Positions 43,370-53,349 of a stretch of 64,000 nucleotides of DNA are shown here, one piece after another. The position numbers and the translations under genes were made by a program. A model generated the notes under the pieces. The model did no database searches. It had not been told where the DNA came from and saw nothing but the letters and a program-made list of their open reading frames with translations. The stretch's first letter is position 1. Each line of letters begins with the position of its first letter. The DNA is from CAYQPF01 sp964419225 (GTDB lineage: Bacteria > Cloacimonadota > Cloacimonadia > Cloacimonadales > CAYQPF01), in NCBI GenBank assembly GCA_964419225.1, contig CAYQPF010000005.1, positions 1 through 64,000 of the forward strand. Reading direction: 5' to 3'.

Positions 43370-43888
43370 ATGTACAAAAAGATTTCAGTATTTTTGGCAT
43401 CCTGTTTTTATATTGGATACATTCCGATTATGCCGGGTACTTTTGGTACTGCTTTTGCTGCAATTGTGGCATATTTGTTGCCTCAAAGCTGGTTTTATGA
43501 GCTTACTGGTTATTCTTCATTATGGGAAGTTAATATAGCAGGTCAAATTATCTTTACGAGTGTGATTCTGCTAATTTCTTTCTTTAGTGTTCGGATATCT
43601 TCACAGGCAGAAGAGATTTTGGGACATGATAACAAAAGAATAGTACTGGATGAGTTTTGTGGTTATATGCTTAGTATTGCATTTTTACCTAAAACATGGC
43701 TTTTATTAGTATATGCATTTGCCTTGTTCAGAGTTTTTGATATTGCTAAACCGTATCCTGTAAATAAACTGGAAAAGCTCAAATCCGGGTGGGGTATTAT
43801 GGCAGATGATTTAATGGCCGGGTTATACACAAATCTTTTACTGCAAGTTTTGATCAGAGTGTACCCAAGGTTTTTTATTTTAAATTAG
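43370..43888 (+). CDS. pgpA: Phosphatidylglycerophosphatase A
   Basis: A 172-residue membrane enzyme with the PgpA motifs GYIPIMPGTFGT, VLDEFCGYMLS and GWGIMADDLMAGLYTNLLLQ (acidic metal-binding pair). It dephosphorylates phosphatidylglycerol phosphate in the inner membrane. Three bases after the SurA-like gene. Confidence 0.93.
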   Translation: MYKKISVFLASCFYIGYIPIMPGTFGTAFAAIVAYLLPQSWFYELTGYSSLWEVNIAGQIIFTSVILLISFFSVRISSQAEEILGHDNKRIVLDEFCGYMLSIAFLPKTWLLLVYAFALFRVFDIAKPYPVNKLEKLKSGWGIMADDLMAGLYTNLLLQVLIRVYPRFFILN

Positions 43889-43895
43889 GAGTTAC

Positions 43896-45770
43896 ATGAG
43901 AATTTTTCTTTATTCAATACTAATGATAATCATTTTAGTTTCCTGCTCGGTGAACAAAACTGTTGTTGTGCAGGAACAGAATACTGAAGCAGGCATATTT
44001 GATTATGGAATGGCAGAAATGGCTTATACAGAAGGAAAATTCGAAGATGCCTACAATTCTTTTCTGGCAATGGAAAAGAGTGATCCCACAAGTATTTATC
44101 TTAAACAAAGGATAATTGAAACTTTATCGCGACTTGTTCAGGCCAAGCCCGAGTTAAATATTGAACTACAGAGGAGAGCAGAGGAGTATCTTAAAAAAGA
44201 TCCTAATAATCTAGTAGTTTTACAAATTTTAGCAGATTATTATTCTTCTACTACCAAACCAGGCAGATTGAGTAAAATCTATGATCAGATCATCAAACTC
44301 GAGCCCACAGGTATCAATTATTTCAAATATTTTTACACAAAAGCCAGAGCCACAGGACTTATAGATACTTTGTTATTGGACAGATCATATGAAAGATCAT
44401 CAGGTAATCAGCTTTTAGCTTTAAGTATTGGACAGATGTATGCAGAAATCAATCCATCTAAGGCTAGAAAAATATTAATTGAAACTGATACCTTGTATAA
44501 ATCGAACGAGACATTTAATGCTTTGCTGGAATTTTACCGAAAGAACAAAGAAGTCGAGAATTTGAATCAGGCAATTAATTCCAGATTTTCCAATAAACTT
44601 GAATTAAGTGATTTACAGAGATTTTTTTTAATTGAGTCCAATTATGTTTTAAAAAAATATGAAGATACAATAGCAGATAGTTTGATTTTTTTGTCTTCAA
44701 ATGATGTTTCTACCCAAAAGTACTTGTATTTGACAGCAAAAACAGTGAACAATGTAAGCCTGCAGATAAAGGCATTGGAATATCTCAATAGTAATTACGA
44801 GAATGAAAAAGAAAAAAGTTCATTAAACTTCGCGTTAGTAATGTTGTATTTTCAAGTAAACGAGCTGAAAAAATGTGTAGAGATCCTTTCTCAAATCAAA
44901 GATCCCGGTTTTATAAATGCTTTTTTTCTTAATGATGTAGTTACAGGAACATTTGAAAAATTTCAGATTTTGGTCAAAGAGTATGAGCCATATTATAAAC
45001 ATAAATATGAAGGTGATTTTCTCAAGATCCAGTGTTACCTGAATCTAAAGGATAATGCAAGTGCCAGCTCAATACTGGATAAAATAAAATATCAGGAAAT
45101 TGAGTCAGATTCTTTGCTGGAATCAGTAGCTTATTTTTATTTAATAGCAGGGAATCAATCTGCCAAAGCACGCAAGGTTCTTGATCAAAGGAAAAGCAAA
45201 GAGTTTTCCACACCCTGTCTGATAGGATTGTTTTATGCTTATAGTAATCAGGACAGTCTCGCTGTGGAATTTTTAGAGGAAGATATCAAGAATACCGATC
45301 TACCTTCATATGGAACTTTTCAGGCTTTATGTGGAATCTTTGATAAAAGAAAGGATTTGACTAACGAGATAAGCTATTTACGAAATGCTATAGATCATTA
45401 TCCGGATAGTTCTGAGTTTTTGAACTGGTTGGGATATTTACTTGTAGATAATACTATGGATTTGGATTTTGCAGAGACTTTGATTGCCAAAGCACTGGAG
45501 ATAAGTCCCGATGATGAGAATTTTTGGGATAGCAGAGCCTGGTTGTATTACAAGAAAAAGGACTTCAAAATGGCACTAAAGAGCATGAAATTACCTATGG
45601 AAAAGGGTATAAAGAGTAGTGTGGTGTCTTATCATATAGGGGAAATCTATTTTAATTTGAAGAATATGAAAGAAGCAAAAAAATTCTTTACAAAAGCTAT
45701 TGAATTAAACAATGATACCCAAGCAGTGAATCTTTCCAAACAAATTTTGGAAAATTATTTAAAGGAGTAG
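43896..45770 (+). CDS. TPR-repeat lipoprotein
   Basis: A 624-residue lipoprotein (lipobox ILVSCS) built of helical TPR-like repeats, clearest near residues 40-120 (ALSxxRxxxA-type helices) and at 500-620 (LNWLGYLLVDNTMDLDFAETL, then KALEISPDDENFWDSRAWLY). Likely a periplasmic scaffold for envelope complexes. Followed after 3 bases by a small membrane protein gene. Partner unknown. Confidence 0.8.
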   Translation: MRIFLYSILMIIILVSCSVNKTVVVQEQNTEAGIFDYGMAEMAYTEGKFEDAYNSFLAMEKSDPTSIYLKQRIIETLSRLVQAKPELNIELQRRAEEYLKKDPNNLVVLQILADYYSSTTKPGRLSKIYDQIIKLEPTGINYFKYFYTKARATGLIDTLLLDRSYERSSGNQLLALSIGQMYAEINPSKARKILIETDTLYKSNETFNALLEFYRKNKEVENLNQAINSRFSNKLELSDLQRFFLIESNYVLKKYEDTIADSLIFLSSNDVSTQKYLYLTAKTVNNVSLQIKALEYLNSNYENEKEKSSLNFALVMLYFQVNELKKCVEILSQIKDPGFINAFFLNDVVTGTFEKFQILVKEYEPYYKHKYEGDFLKIQCYLNLKDNASASSILDKIKYQEIESDSLLESVAYFYLIAGNQSAKARKVLDQRKSKEFSTPCLIGLFYAYSNQDSLAVEFLEEDIKNTDLPSYGTFQALCGIFDKRKDLTNEISYLRNAIDHYPDSSEFLNWLGYLLVDNTMDLDFAETLIAKALEISPDDENFWDSRAWLYYKKKDFKMALKSMKLPMEKGIKSSVVSYHIGEIYFNLKNMKEAKKFFTKAIELNNDTQAVNLSKQILENYLKE

Positions 45771-45773
45771 ATT

Positions 45774-45992
45774 ATGAAAAGACTCATATTGGAAAAATTG
45801 AATATGATTATTCTGGTTTTAGCACTGGTTCTTTTAGCCGTAGGTTACATTATTATGGGAACCGGGGACAAAACTATTTCCGTCATAATTATTGTCATCA
45901 CAATGCTTGTTGTTATCCCTGCAGGAATATTGATCGGGGTTAATAAGAGCAAAGTAAGCGATGATAAAACTGATTTGAAGCTTAAAAAATAG
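45774..45992 (+). CDS. Small two-helix membrane protein
   Basis: A 72-residue protein with two hydrophobic helices (LNMIILVLALVLLAVGYIIM and ISVIIIVITMLVVIPAGILI) and a basic tail. AAAGGAG before the ATG and tight spacing within the operon support that it is real. No family recognised. Confidence 0.7.
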   Translation: MKRLILEKLNMIILVLALVLLAVGYIIMGTGDKTISVIIIVITMLVVIPAGILIGVNKSKVSDDKTDLKLKK

Positions 45993-46001
45993 CAGTTATA
46001 T

Positions 46002-46889
46002 ATGTCTGAATCTTTATTAACTGAGGAGTTGATTGCCCGGATAGATAAATTCAATCTGAAAGCCAAGCTGATTGTAGAAGGTTTTATGATTGGTTTACAC
46101 AAATCCCCGTATCACGGTTTCAGTGTAGAGTTTTCAGACCATCGGCAATATAATCCAGGCGATAATGTTAAGAGTATAGACTGGAAAGTTTATGCCAAAA
46201 CCAACAGATACTACATCAAAAGATTTGAAGACGAGACCAATCTGAAATGTTATCTTGTTATTGATCACAGTAATTCCATGGATTTCAGTTCTCAGAATAT
46301 CAATAAGATGGAATATGCCAAATCTATGGCTTCAGCTTTGGCTTATCTGATGATCAATCAGCAGGATGCAGTGGGTTTATTGACTTATACCGATCAAATC
46401 ACTAATTTTCTACCGGCAAAAGTAAGTAAAAGCTACCTCAATTTGTTGTTGAAAGAAATATATCATCTGAAAGCCAAAGACCAAACCAGAACTGCCGAGA
46501 TATTGCATGGTCTGGCTGATAAAGTTAAGAAAAGAGGCCTTATCATCATCATTTCAGACTTGTTGGATAATCCTGAGGACATACTATCTGGTCTTATGCA
46601 TTTCAGACATCAGAAGCATGAGGTTATCCTTTTCCATCTTCAGGATGTGCAGGAAGAAGAATTTGATTATAAGAGGGATACAGAATTCATAGATTCTGAA
46701 ACTGGTGAGAAAATTCTGGTTTCTCCCTGGCAAATCAGAAGTTCTTATCTGGAAGAATATCAAAAGAGTATTAACTATCTTAAGCAGAAATGTTTTGAAG
46801 CAAAGATTGATTACAATCCTATCACGACGAACACACCTTTTGATGAAATACTGATGCGTTATTTGAACAAAAGAGCGAGATTAGCTTAA
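46002..46889 (+). CDS. DUF58 / von Willebrand factor A-like protein
   Basis: A 295-residue DUF58 protein with the family hallmark HGFSVEFSDHRQYNPGDNVK, then SIDWKVYAKTNRYYIKRFEDET, and a VWA-like segment with LVIDHSNSMDFSS (MIDAS DxSxS). Such proteins often pair with a MoxR AAA ATPase, which is not adjacent here. The stop codon abuts the radical SAM gene directly. Confidence 0.9.
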   Translation: MSESLLTEELIARIDKFNLKAKLIVEGFMIGLHKSPYHGFSVEFSDHRQYNPGDNVKSIDWKVYAKTNRYYIKRFEDETNLKCYLVIDHSNSMDFSSQNINKMEYAKSMASALAYLMINQQDAVGLLTYTDQITNFLPAKVSKSYLNLLLKEIYHLKAKDQTRTAEILHGLADKVKKRGLIIIISDLLDNPEDILSGLMHFRHQKHEVILFHLQDVQEEEFDYKRDTEFIDSETGEKILVSPWQIRSSYLEEYQKSINYLKQKCFEAKIDYNPITTNTPFDEILMRYLNKRARLA

Positions 46890-48146
46890 ATGAATTTATT
46901 GGAAAAACTCAATATTCTAAGTGCAGCAGCAAAGTATGATGTATCCTGTGTATCCAGCGGCAGCAGCAGAGCAAATACCAATAAAGGTTTGGGCAATGCT
47001 GTAGCACCAGGAATTTGTCACAGTTGGGGAGACGATGGAAGATGCATCTCATTGTTGAAAGTTTTGTTAACGAATCATTGTATTTATGACTGCGTTTATT
47101 GTGCCAACCGGATCAGTAATGATATTCAAAGGGCTGCTTTTACTCCTGATGAATTGATTGCCTTGACCATAAATTTTTATCAACGTAATTACATTGAGGG
47201 TTTGTTTCTGAGTTCTGGAGTTCTGCAGAGTCCTGATTTTACTATGGATCTGATGCTCAGGATAGTCAAAAAACTAAGGTTGGAGCATAATTACAACGGA
47301 TACATTCATTTGAAAGCCATACCTGGTGCTGATAGTAAGTTGATCTATGAGGCAGGTTTGTATGTTGACAGGATGAGTGTAAACATGGAACTTCCTTCTG
47401 AAGCAGGTTTGAAACTCCTGGCACCGCAAAAGACCAAACAATCTATTTTTAAACCCATGGGTTTCATTGGAGCAAAGATCTATGAAACAGTGGAAGAAAG
47501 AAAACGTTACAAAAAAATGCCTGACTTCGTTCCAGCCGGGCAAAGTACACAGGTAATTATTGGTGCTACTCCTGAATCTGATTATCAGATTTTGACTCTT
47601 TCGGAAAACCTCTACCAGAAAGTAAATATGCGGAGAGTTTTCTATTCTGCCTATATTCCCATCAATAAAGACAAGAATCTACCAGCTTTGGCCGGACCTC
47701 CTTTGACCCGTGAACACCGATTGTATCAGGCTGACTGGCTTCTACGTTTCTACAAGTTCAAAGCAAGTGAAATTCTCACAGAATCCAACCCCTTTCTGGA
47801 TGATAACTTTGATCCGAAAACGGAATGGGCTCTCAGAAATATTCACATTTTTCCAGTGGAAATCAACAAAGCTGATTATGCCTTACTTTTAAGAGTACCA
47901 GGAATTGGTCTTGTTTCTGCACAGAGAATTGTTGCAGCACGCAAAATGGAAGCTCTCAGGTTTGATCATCTGACCAAGCTGGGTATAGTTCTCAAAAGAG
48001 CTAAGTATTTTATTACCTGTCTCGGCAAAATGTATGATAAATATCTAATGGAAACTGATACAATCCGTCAGCATTTACTCTGGGAAAGTGAGAAGAACCG
48101 GAAAAAAGATAAAGATCAACTGCACTTTTTTGATCTACTGTCATGA
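46890..48146 (+). CDS. Putative DNA modification/repair radical SAM protein
   Basis: A 418-residue radical SAM enzyme of the family linked to uracil-DNA-glycosylase-like proteins (TIGR03916 type). Seen: ILSAAAKYDVSCVSSGSSR, the cluster motif NHCIYDCVYCANR (CX3CX2C), GLFLSSGV, and a C-terminal helix-hairpin-helix (LLLRVPGIGLVSAQRIVAAR) suited to DNA binding. Its usual partner (a DUF4130-type protein) does not follow; instead an unrelated exported-protein gene overlaps by 4 bases. Substrate unknown. Confidence 0.9.
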   Translation: MNLLEKLNILSAAAKYDVSCVSSGSSRANTNKGLGNAVAPGICHSWGDDGRCISLLKVLLTNHCIYDCVYCANRISNDIQRAAFTPDELIALTINFYQRNYIEGLFLSSGVLQSPDFTMDLMLRIVKKLRLEHNYNGYIHLKAIPGADSKLIYEAGLYVDRMSVNMELPSEAGLKLLAPQKTKQSIFKPMGFIGAKIYETVEERKRYKKMPDFVPAGQSTQVIIGATPESDYQILTLSENLYQKVNMRRVFYSAYIPINKDKNLPALAGPPLTREHRLYQADWLLRFYKFKASEILTESNPFLDDNFDPKTEWALRNIHIFPVEINKADYALLLRVPGIGLVSAQRIVAARKMEALRFDHLTKLGIVLKRAKYFITCLGKMYDKYLMETDTIRQHLLWESEKNRKKDKDQLHFFDLLS

Positions 48147-49468
48147 AGATTTCACAGACCTTATTAATAATAATTCTTTTATCAATCAACTATCTCTTTG
48201 CAAATCCAAAACTGTTGGAAAAAGCGGGTGATTCTTCTTTAAAAGCCAGAACTTCCTTCTTAGCCAATGAATATTTGGGAGTGTCTTCCGATGCATTATC
48301 ATTAGAAAAAGGCATGGAACAGGCACGCCAGAATGCTCTGACTCTTATTTCCCAAAGTTTCGGTGCTGAAGTGAAAACTTCCAGCACATATTCCAATGTA
48401 CACAAGAACAATACAGATTCCACCTATACTTTTACTCAGACCTTCCTTTCTACGGAAACTCATTTGCAGTTTAAGGTCAGGCAGTATTATTGGGAGAAAT
48501 GGCAGGAAAGTGAGCAGCAGGTTTATAAGGTTTGGGCTTTGGTGGAATTTGATAAAAATGAAGTCCGTGATTACTGGCTGGAATATTGTACAAATCTTAG
48601 TCGGGAGATTGCAGACCTGTGTCAAAATCAGGAGGATGTTCGGAAACTTATAATCAATTCTGAGATGGTCTGTCAGAAATATAGTCTTTTGCAGAAAAAT
48701 GCAAATTTCTTTGAGCGGGAAGATTTTTTAGCAGTACAAGGACAGTTTTCAAAATTAGCTGAAATTTGTAAAACAAGTGTTTCTCATTTAAAAATCATTA
48801 ATCAGAGCAAACGCAGATTTTCTGATACACTGGAATTTAAAGTAATCTGGAATCAAAAAAGTGTAGCAGAATTTCCTCTAAGATACAAATGTGAGAAAAT
48901 TGATACAGTGTTTTACTCTAATGCTGAGGGAGTAATTTCGGTGCCCTTATCATTTTTAGTTAATGGGCGAAATTATTCTGTGGAGTATGATTCGAGGATA
49001 ATGCGTGAGATGATGGGAGTGGATTTTCCCAAACTGGAAGCAATTTGGCTCTCACGTTTGGAGCTTTCAAATTATAGCCTTAAACTTTCCTCTAACTCTG
49101 GTGGTACGATTACGTATCTGGATGCGAAACTACGCGAATATTTGGGGAATTTAGGCTTTGGCTTTACTACACCTCAGAGACCGGATTATAGTATTGAAAT
49201 AAAATATGAATTTAAAAAAGCAACTACAGGAAAGGTCTATCCCGGTGAAGAAAAAGTAAATTTGAAAGTTGGGTTGATTTTAAAGAAGGGGAAAAATCAA
49301 GTTTGGAAATATAATTTACCTAATCAGCAATTTTCTGAACTGAGCGGATATGGAAAAAGTACTCAATCTGCCAAAGAAAATGCCTTGAGTATGGTCAGTT
49401 TGGAGAACAGGGAAGAGCTGATAGAATATTTAGCAGAGAAGATCAAAGATGAGATTATCCGGGATTAG
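48143..49468 (+). CDS. Exported protein of unknown function, LPP20-like N-terminus
   Basis: A 441-residue protein with signal peptide (residues 1-21, LLIIILLSINYLFA). The N-terminal half (EKGMEQARQNALTLISQSFG...YYWEKWQESEQQVYKVWALV) resembles the LPP20/FlgT-N type of domain found in envelope proteins; the remainder is beta-rich. Overlaps the radical SAM gene by 4 bases. Precise role unknown. Confidence 0.6.
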   Translation: MKISQTLLIIILLSINYLFANPKLLEKAGDSSLKARTSFLANEYLGVSSDALSLEKGMEQARQNALTLISQSFGAEVKTSSTYSNVHKNNTDSTYTFTQTFLSTETHLQFKVRQYYWEKWQESEQQVYKVWALVEFDKNEVRDYWLEYCTNLSREIADLCQNQEDVRKLIINSEMVCQKYSLLQKNANFFEREDFLAVQGQFSKLAEICKTSVSHLKIINQSKRRFSDTLEFKVIWNQKSVAEFPLRYKCEKIDTVFYSNAEGVISVPLSFLVNGRNYSVEYDSRIMREMMGVDFPKLEAIWLSRLELSNYSLKLSSNSGGTITYLDAKLREYLGNLGFGFTTPQRPDYSIEIKYEFKKATTGKVYPGEEKVNLKVGLILKKGKNQVWKYNLPNQQFSELSGYGKSTQSAKENALSMVSLENREELIEYLAEKIKDEIIRD

Positions 49469-50402
49469 GAATTATTTAACAGGGATAGACAGGATAGGGA
49501 TAAAAAATAATAAAAACAAAATACTGATTATTAGTGTTGGAATATTAATTTTATTGTCTCTTGGCTGGATAGTTGTTCATAAAGTTAAGATAAATGATAA
49601 AAAGCAAGAAATATCATATTTAGTAAAACCCTTAAATTATTCTTTTGATTCAGAATTAAAAAAAGCCTATGAAGATGATTATCTCGATTTACCTACCATT
49701 AAGGAAGCGGAAACAACAGTTTTTAAGCAAACCAAACCATTTACTAATCAAGTTGAGAAATATGAAGTAAAGAAATTAGAAAGCAGGAAATTGTCTGATT
49801 ATAGAAATAAAAAGTGGGGATACCCTAAAAATAGTCTTTTTCTATATGAAACTGATGATACTACAAAAGCAATTGAACAAATTGTTTATGTAATTAAAAG
49901 GATAAAAAATGTTCGTGATTTCTTTTTTATGAAATCCAGTTATAATACTATGCTTATTTATGAAGATTATGAAAAGGAATTTTCACTTTTTCAAAGCTCT
50001 AAAAAATATGTTTTATACAAAATTCAAGATAAATGTTTATGGCTAAATTTCAATGGAGAATTTGAAAAAGTCTTCGAAAGAAAAAAGATATCACAAGGGT
50101 TGCCAAACTTTTATGGAAAGTCCTTTTTTAATCAGCACTATAAAAAAATTGAGTTTATGAATTATACTTTCAAAGACATATATGAGTTTTACCTAATTGA
50201 TTTACGTTCCAGTTATCCAAGAGAATTTTTGATATGGTTCGACAAAAATTTTAATCTGGTAAGATTTGAAAAAATTAGTGAAGGAACCTATAATATGGGG
50301 AAGATCTACATAAATCAAAATGAAGTTGAAAAGGTTTTATCCAGAGAGTTTTTAAAAAATCCCTCTATAATGCGTTTTAAGGATGGAATTGGCAAAGATT
50401 AA
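49449..50402 (+). CDS. Membrane-anchored protein of unknown function
   Basis: A 317-residue protein with one TM helix near residues 24-43 (ILIISVGILILLSLGWIVV) and a long lysine-rich soluble part. The N-terminal 20 residues overlap the preceding gene and coincide with the dispersed phrase TATTTAACAGGGATAGACAG, so the true start is uncertain; no other ATG precedes the TM helix. No family recognised. Confidence 0.5.
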   Translation: MRLSGIRNYLTGIDRIGIKNNKNKILIISVGILILLSLGWIVVHKVKINDKKQEISYLVKPLNYSFDSELKKAYEDDYLDLPTIKEAETTVFKQTKPFTNQVEKYEVKKLESRKLSDYRNKKWGYPKNSLFLYETDDTTKAIEQIVYVIKRIKNVRDFFFMKSSYNTMLIYEDYEKEFSLFQSSKKYVLYKIQDKCLWLNFNGEFEKVFERKKISQGLPNFYGKSFFNQHYKKIEFMNYTFKDIYEFYLIDLRSSYPREFLIWFDKNFNLVRFEKISEGTYNMGKIYINQNEVEKVLSREFLKNPSIMRFKDGIGKD

Positions 50403-50453
50403 TTTAATTTATTTAAGTATTAAAGTATGCTATGTATCTGTTGAGGTAAAGAT

Positions 50454-52835
50454 ATGAAATCTGTAATCATATTGGTTGATGATGAGAAAATTGTATTGGA
50501 CAGTTTAAAGACTGAGCTTAAGCAAAGATTGACCAATCAGAAGATGGAAACAGCTGAGAGCGGAATGGAAGCTCTGGAATTAATAGAAGAACTGCAGGAA
50601 GAAGGCTATCAAATACCGCTTATTATTACAGATTATATTATGCCGGACATAAAAGGAGACGAATTTCTGGCACGAGCTCATCTTATTCTTCCTTTTTCAT
50701 TAAAGATAATGCTGACTGGGCAGGCAGATCTTCAAGCAGTTGGGAATGCTGTTAACAAAGCGAATTTATACAGGTTTATTTCCAAGCCCTGGGATTCTCA
50801 GGATTTAGTTCTGACAGTTCAGGAAGCTTTAAAAAGTTATGAGCAAACCATTCAATTAGCTCAAAAAACCAGGGAATTGGAGAAATTAAATTCCGAGTTG
50901 GAAATGCGGGTGGTTGAGCGTACAGAAGAATTAAGGATAGTTTCAGATCAAGTGGCCAATTTATTGAATAATGCAGATGAGGGCTTTTTAAGTTTTGGAG
51001 CGGATTTGGTTATAGAAGAAGTCTTCAGCAGGCAGTGTCTGTCTTTTTTCCAGGAGCAGATCGCAGGAAAAAAGTTTCCTTATTTAATAACTGATCAGGC
51101 AAAAGAACAGTTTTTTTTGGAAGAAATACTCACAGATATTCTAAATGGTAACAATCCAAATCAAACACCTATTTTTCTTTCACTTTTACCGGCAAAAGTA
51201 ACTCTAGCTGAAAAAACACTTTCTTTAAAATACAAATTGTTGGAGCAAGAGAACATCCTTAAAATGATGGTCATTGTATCTGATATAACTGAAAAAATTC
51301 ATTTGCAAAACAAGTTGGAACAGGAGCATCAGCATTTGAGAATGATCTTGAAAGCCATAAATCAGATCAATGATTTTCAGGATTTAAGGCAGGATTTCAA
51401 GCATTTTCTGGAGATAGATTTCCTGGAGTACAGAAATATACTCTCTTCTGAAAAAGCACTTCAGGCCATTTATTTGAGAATACATACTTACAAGGGTTTA
51501 TTCGCTCAATTTGAGATTATACCTATGGTTAATGTTCTGCATGAGATTGAAACTGATATTGGCATCTGGATGAATAATGCACAGGCTGAAGAAAAAATCC
51601 AGAAATTTGAAATCACAATTTTGTCCGAATGCTGGCATAAAGTTGAGCAGACCATCCAAAATGCAGTGGGTAAGTCGCTTCAGCTGAATCAGGAGACGAA
51701 AGTTCAGCAGGAACAAAGAGTTAAGGGAGTTTTTGACAGATTAACAAATTTTCTGCCTGAATGTTATCATGATCTTTTACAGGAACAGCAAATGATTCTT
51801 AAACTGGTTCCGATCCAGAATCTTTTCAATATGATCCCCGGGTATCTGGAAGAATTAGCCAACAGATTGGAAAAACCGATTTATGATGTAATAATTGAGG
51901 GAGAGGAAATTCTGGTTGATCCCTTTTACTATACCGATTTTACCAAATCACTTATCCATGTTTTTAGGAATGCAGTATATCATGGCATAGAAGACCTTGA
52001 ACGCAGAATAGAATTGCACAAGAATGAGCTTGGTGTTATCAAATGTAATATCAAACAGGCGGATAACTTCCTGATAATAACAATATCTGACGATGGAAAG
52101 GGGCTTGATCCGGTTAAAATATATGCCAAAGCCAGGGAAATGAAGTTGATCTCAGAAGATAGGGATTTTGATAATCAGGAAATAATGCAGTTAATTTTCT
52201 CTCCGGGTTTTTCTACTGCAGAAGAAGTGAGTACTATTTCCGGAAGAGGAGTTGGACTGGCATCGGTTAAAGAAGAATTGCACAAACTGCAGGGAGAGGT
52301 TGATATTCAATCTGTTCCTGATCAGGGTACAACTTTTGTTTTTAAACTTCCTATGGTTCAGTCAAAGTATTTGAATTCTCTTACAGCAGAGAGTTTATTA
52401 AAGGATTTTTCGGAAAAGACTGTTAAGTTCATGTCAGATCACTATAGTTTGAGTTTATTAAGTGAAATTCCGGTTGATAGTGAATATCAATGGCTGGACG
52501 ACAATATTATCATGTTTCTGAAAGGACAGTTAAATTCTGTGCTGATTTGCAGTTTAAATTCCGAGTTGTCTGATTATCTGGCTAAAGAATCTAAGATAGA
52601 GTTTGAAGCAGATGATTTCGAGTTAATTAAAGAAGAGAATATCAAAGAAATAATCAATATCATTATGGGCAATGTGTTAGTGGAATTAGGTGAAGCAGTG
52701 CAATTCGTCCATTTCAGTATTCCGCTTTTAATAAAGAGCGGGGAATTTCAGAATCCTCAAATTTTAGATAATCTTGTTGCCAGCAAACTCAGATTTAAAG
52801 ATTTTGTCATGCAAATAGCCTTATTAAGATTATAG
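50454..52835 (+). CDS. Hybrid signalling protein: REC, coiled coil, HPt, CheA-like ATPase, CheX-like
   Basis: A 793-residue cytoplasmic protein. REC domain at 1-125 (LVDDEK acidic pair; phospho-acceptor D60 in IITDYIMPD; K111 in FISKPW). A coiled coil (about 130-165) leads to a PAS-like segment, then a HPt domain at about 295-400 with H344 in RIHTYKGLF, a CheA-type ATPase at about 480-640 (FRNAVYHGIED N box, SDDGKGLD, GRGVGLASV), and a C-terminal CheX/CheC-like segment (IKEENIKEIINIIMGNVLVE). This is an unusual arrangement combining receiver, phosphotransfer, kinase and possible phosphatase. The CheY-like gene follows after 8 bases. Confidence 0.85.
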   Translation: MKSVIILVDDEKIVLDSLKTELKQRLTNQKMETAESGMEALELIEELQEEGYQIPLIITDYIMPDIKGDEFLARAHLILPFSLKIMLTGQADLQAVGNAVNKANLYRFISKPWDSQDLVLTVQEALKSYEQTIQLAQKTRELEKLNSELEMRVVERTEELRIVSDQVANLLNNADEGFLSFGADLVIEEVFSRQCLSFFQEQIAGKKFPYLITDQAKEQFFLEEILTDILNGNNPNQTPIFLSLLPAKVTLAEKTLSLKYKLLEQENILKMMVIVSDITEKIHLQNKLEQEHQHLRMILKAINQINDFQDLRQDFKHFLEIDFLEYRNILSSEKALQAIYLRIHTYKGLFAQFEIIPMVNVLHEIETDIGIWMNNAQAEEKIQKFEITILSECWHKVEQTIQNAVGKSLQLNQETKVQQEQRVKGVFDRLTNFLPECYHDLLQEQQMILKLVPIQNLFNMIPGYLEELANRLEKPIYDVIIEGEEILVDPFYYTDFTKSLIHVFRNAVYHGIEDLERRIELHKNELGVIKCNIKQADNFLIITISDDGKGLDPVKIYAKAREMKLISEDRDFDNQEIMQLIFSPGFSTAEEVSTISGRGVGLASVKEELHKLQGEVDIQSVPDQGTTFVFKLPMVQSKYLNSLTAESLLKDFSEKTVKFMSDHYSLSLLSEIPVDSEYQWLDDNIIMFLKGQLNSVLICSLNSELSDYLAKESKIEFEADDFELIKEENIKEIINIIMGNVLVELGEAVQFVHFSIPLLIKSGEFQNPQILDNLVASKLRFKDFVMQIALLRL

Positions 52836-52843
52836 GGGTAAAG

Positions 52844-53212
52844 ATGGATAATATACTCAGAATAGTTATTGCTGATGATGCGATGATTATGCGGCGAAAT
52901 CTGTCAGTCATATTCACTGAGGCAGGATATCAGGTAGTAGGAGAGGCAAAGAATGGCGTTGAAGCTTTGAATTTGTATCGAAAATTCAAACCCGATCTGA
53001 TCACCCTGGATATAAATATGCCGATAATGAATGGAATCGAAGCATTGAAAGCAATAAAAGAAGAATTTCCGAAGGCTAAGGTAATCATGATCAGTTCACA
53101 GGGGCAGGAACATCTGGTCTATGAAGCGATCAAAGCCGGAGCGGTTAATTTCCTGCTTAAGCCGGTTGTAACAGCAAAGGTATTACAGGTAGTAAGAGAA
53201 ATAATTGGCTGA
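52844..53212 (+). CDS. CheY-like response regulator
   Basis: A 122-residue single receiver domain: VIADDAMIMRRNL acidic pocket, phospho-acceptor Asp in LITLDINMPIMNG, Ser in MISSQG and Lys in FLLKPV. No output domain. It starts 8 bases after the REC/HPt/ATPase/CheX gene, so it is the likely phosphorylation partner of that protein, which also carries a possible CheX-type phosphatase. Confidence 0.93.
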   Translation: MDNILRIVIADDAMIMRRNLSVIFTEAGYQVVGEAKNGVEALNLYRKFKPDLITLDINMPIMNGIEALKAIKEEFPKAKVIMISSQGQEHLVYEAIKAGAVNFLLKPVVTAKVLQVVREIIG

Positions 53213-53349
53213 TTTGACACTTGATATAAAAATGACTTCTCATGATGAAAAAATCATATCTTGACATTCTTGAAAATAAATCCAAGATATACTAAATAGT
53301 AAAAGTGAATAATGGGTATGCACTTGAGTAATAAAAGTGAGGGCAAAAT

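Noticed and set aside
49449..49520. Riboswitch or leader before the 317-residue protein
   Set aside because: Only a dispersed phrase shared with 21377 was found; no conserved structure.
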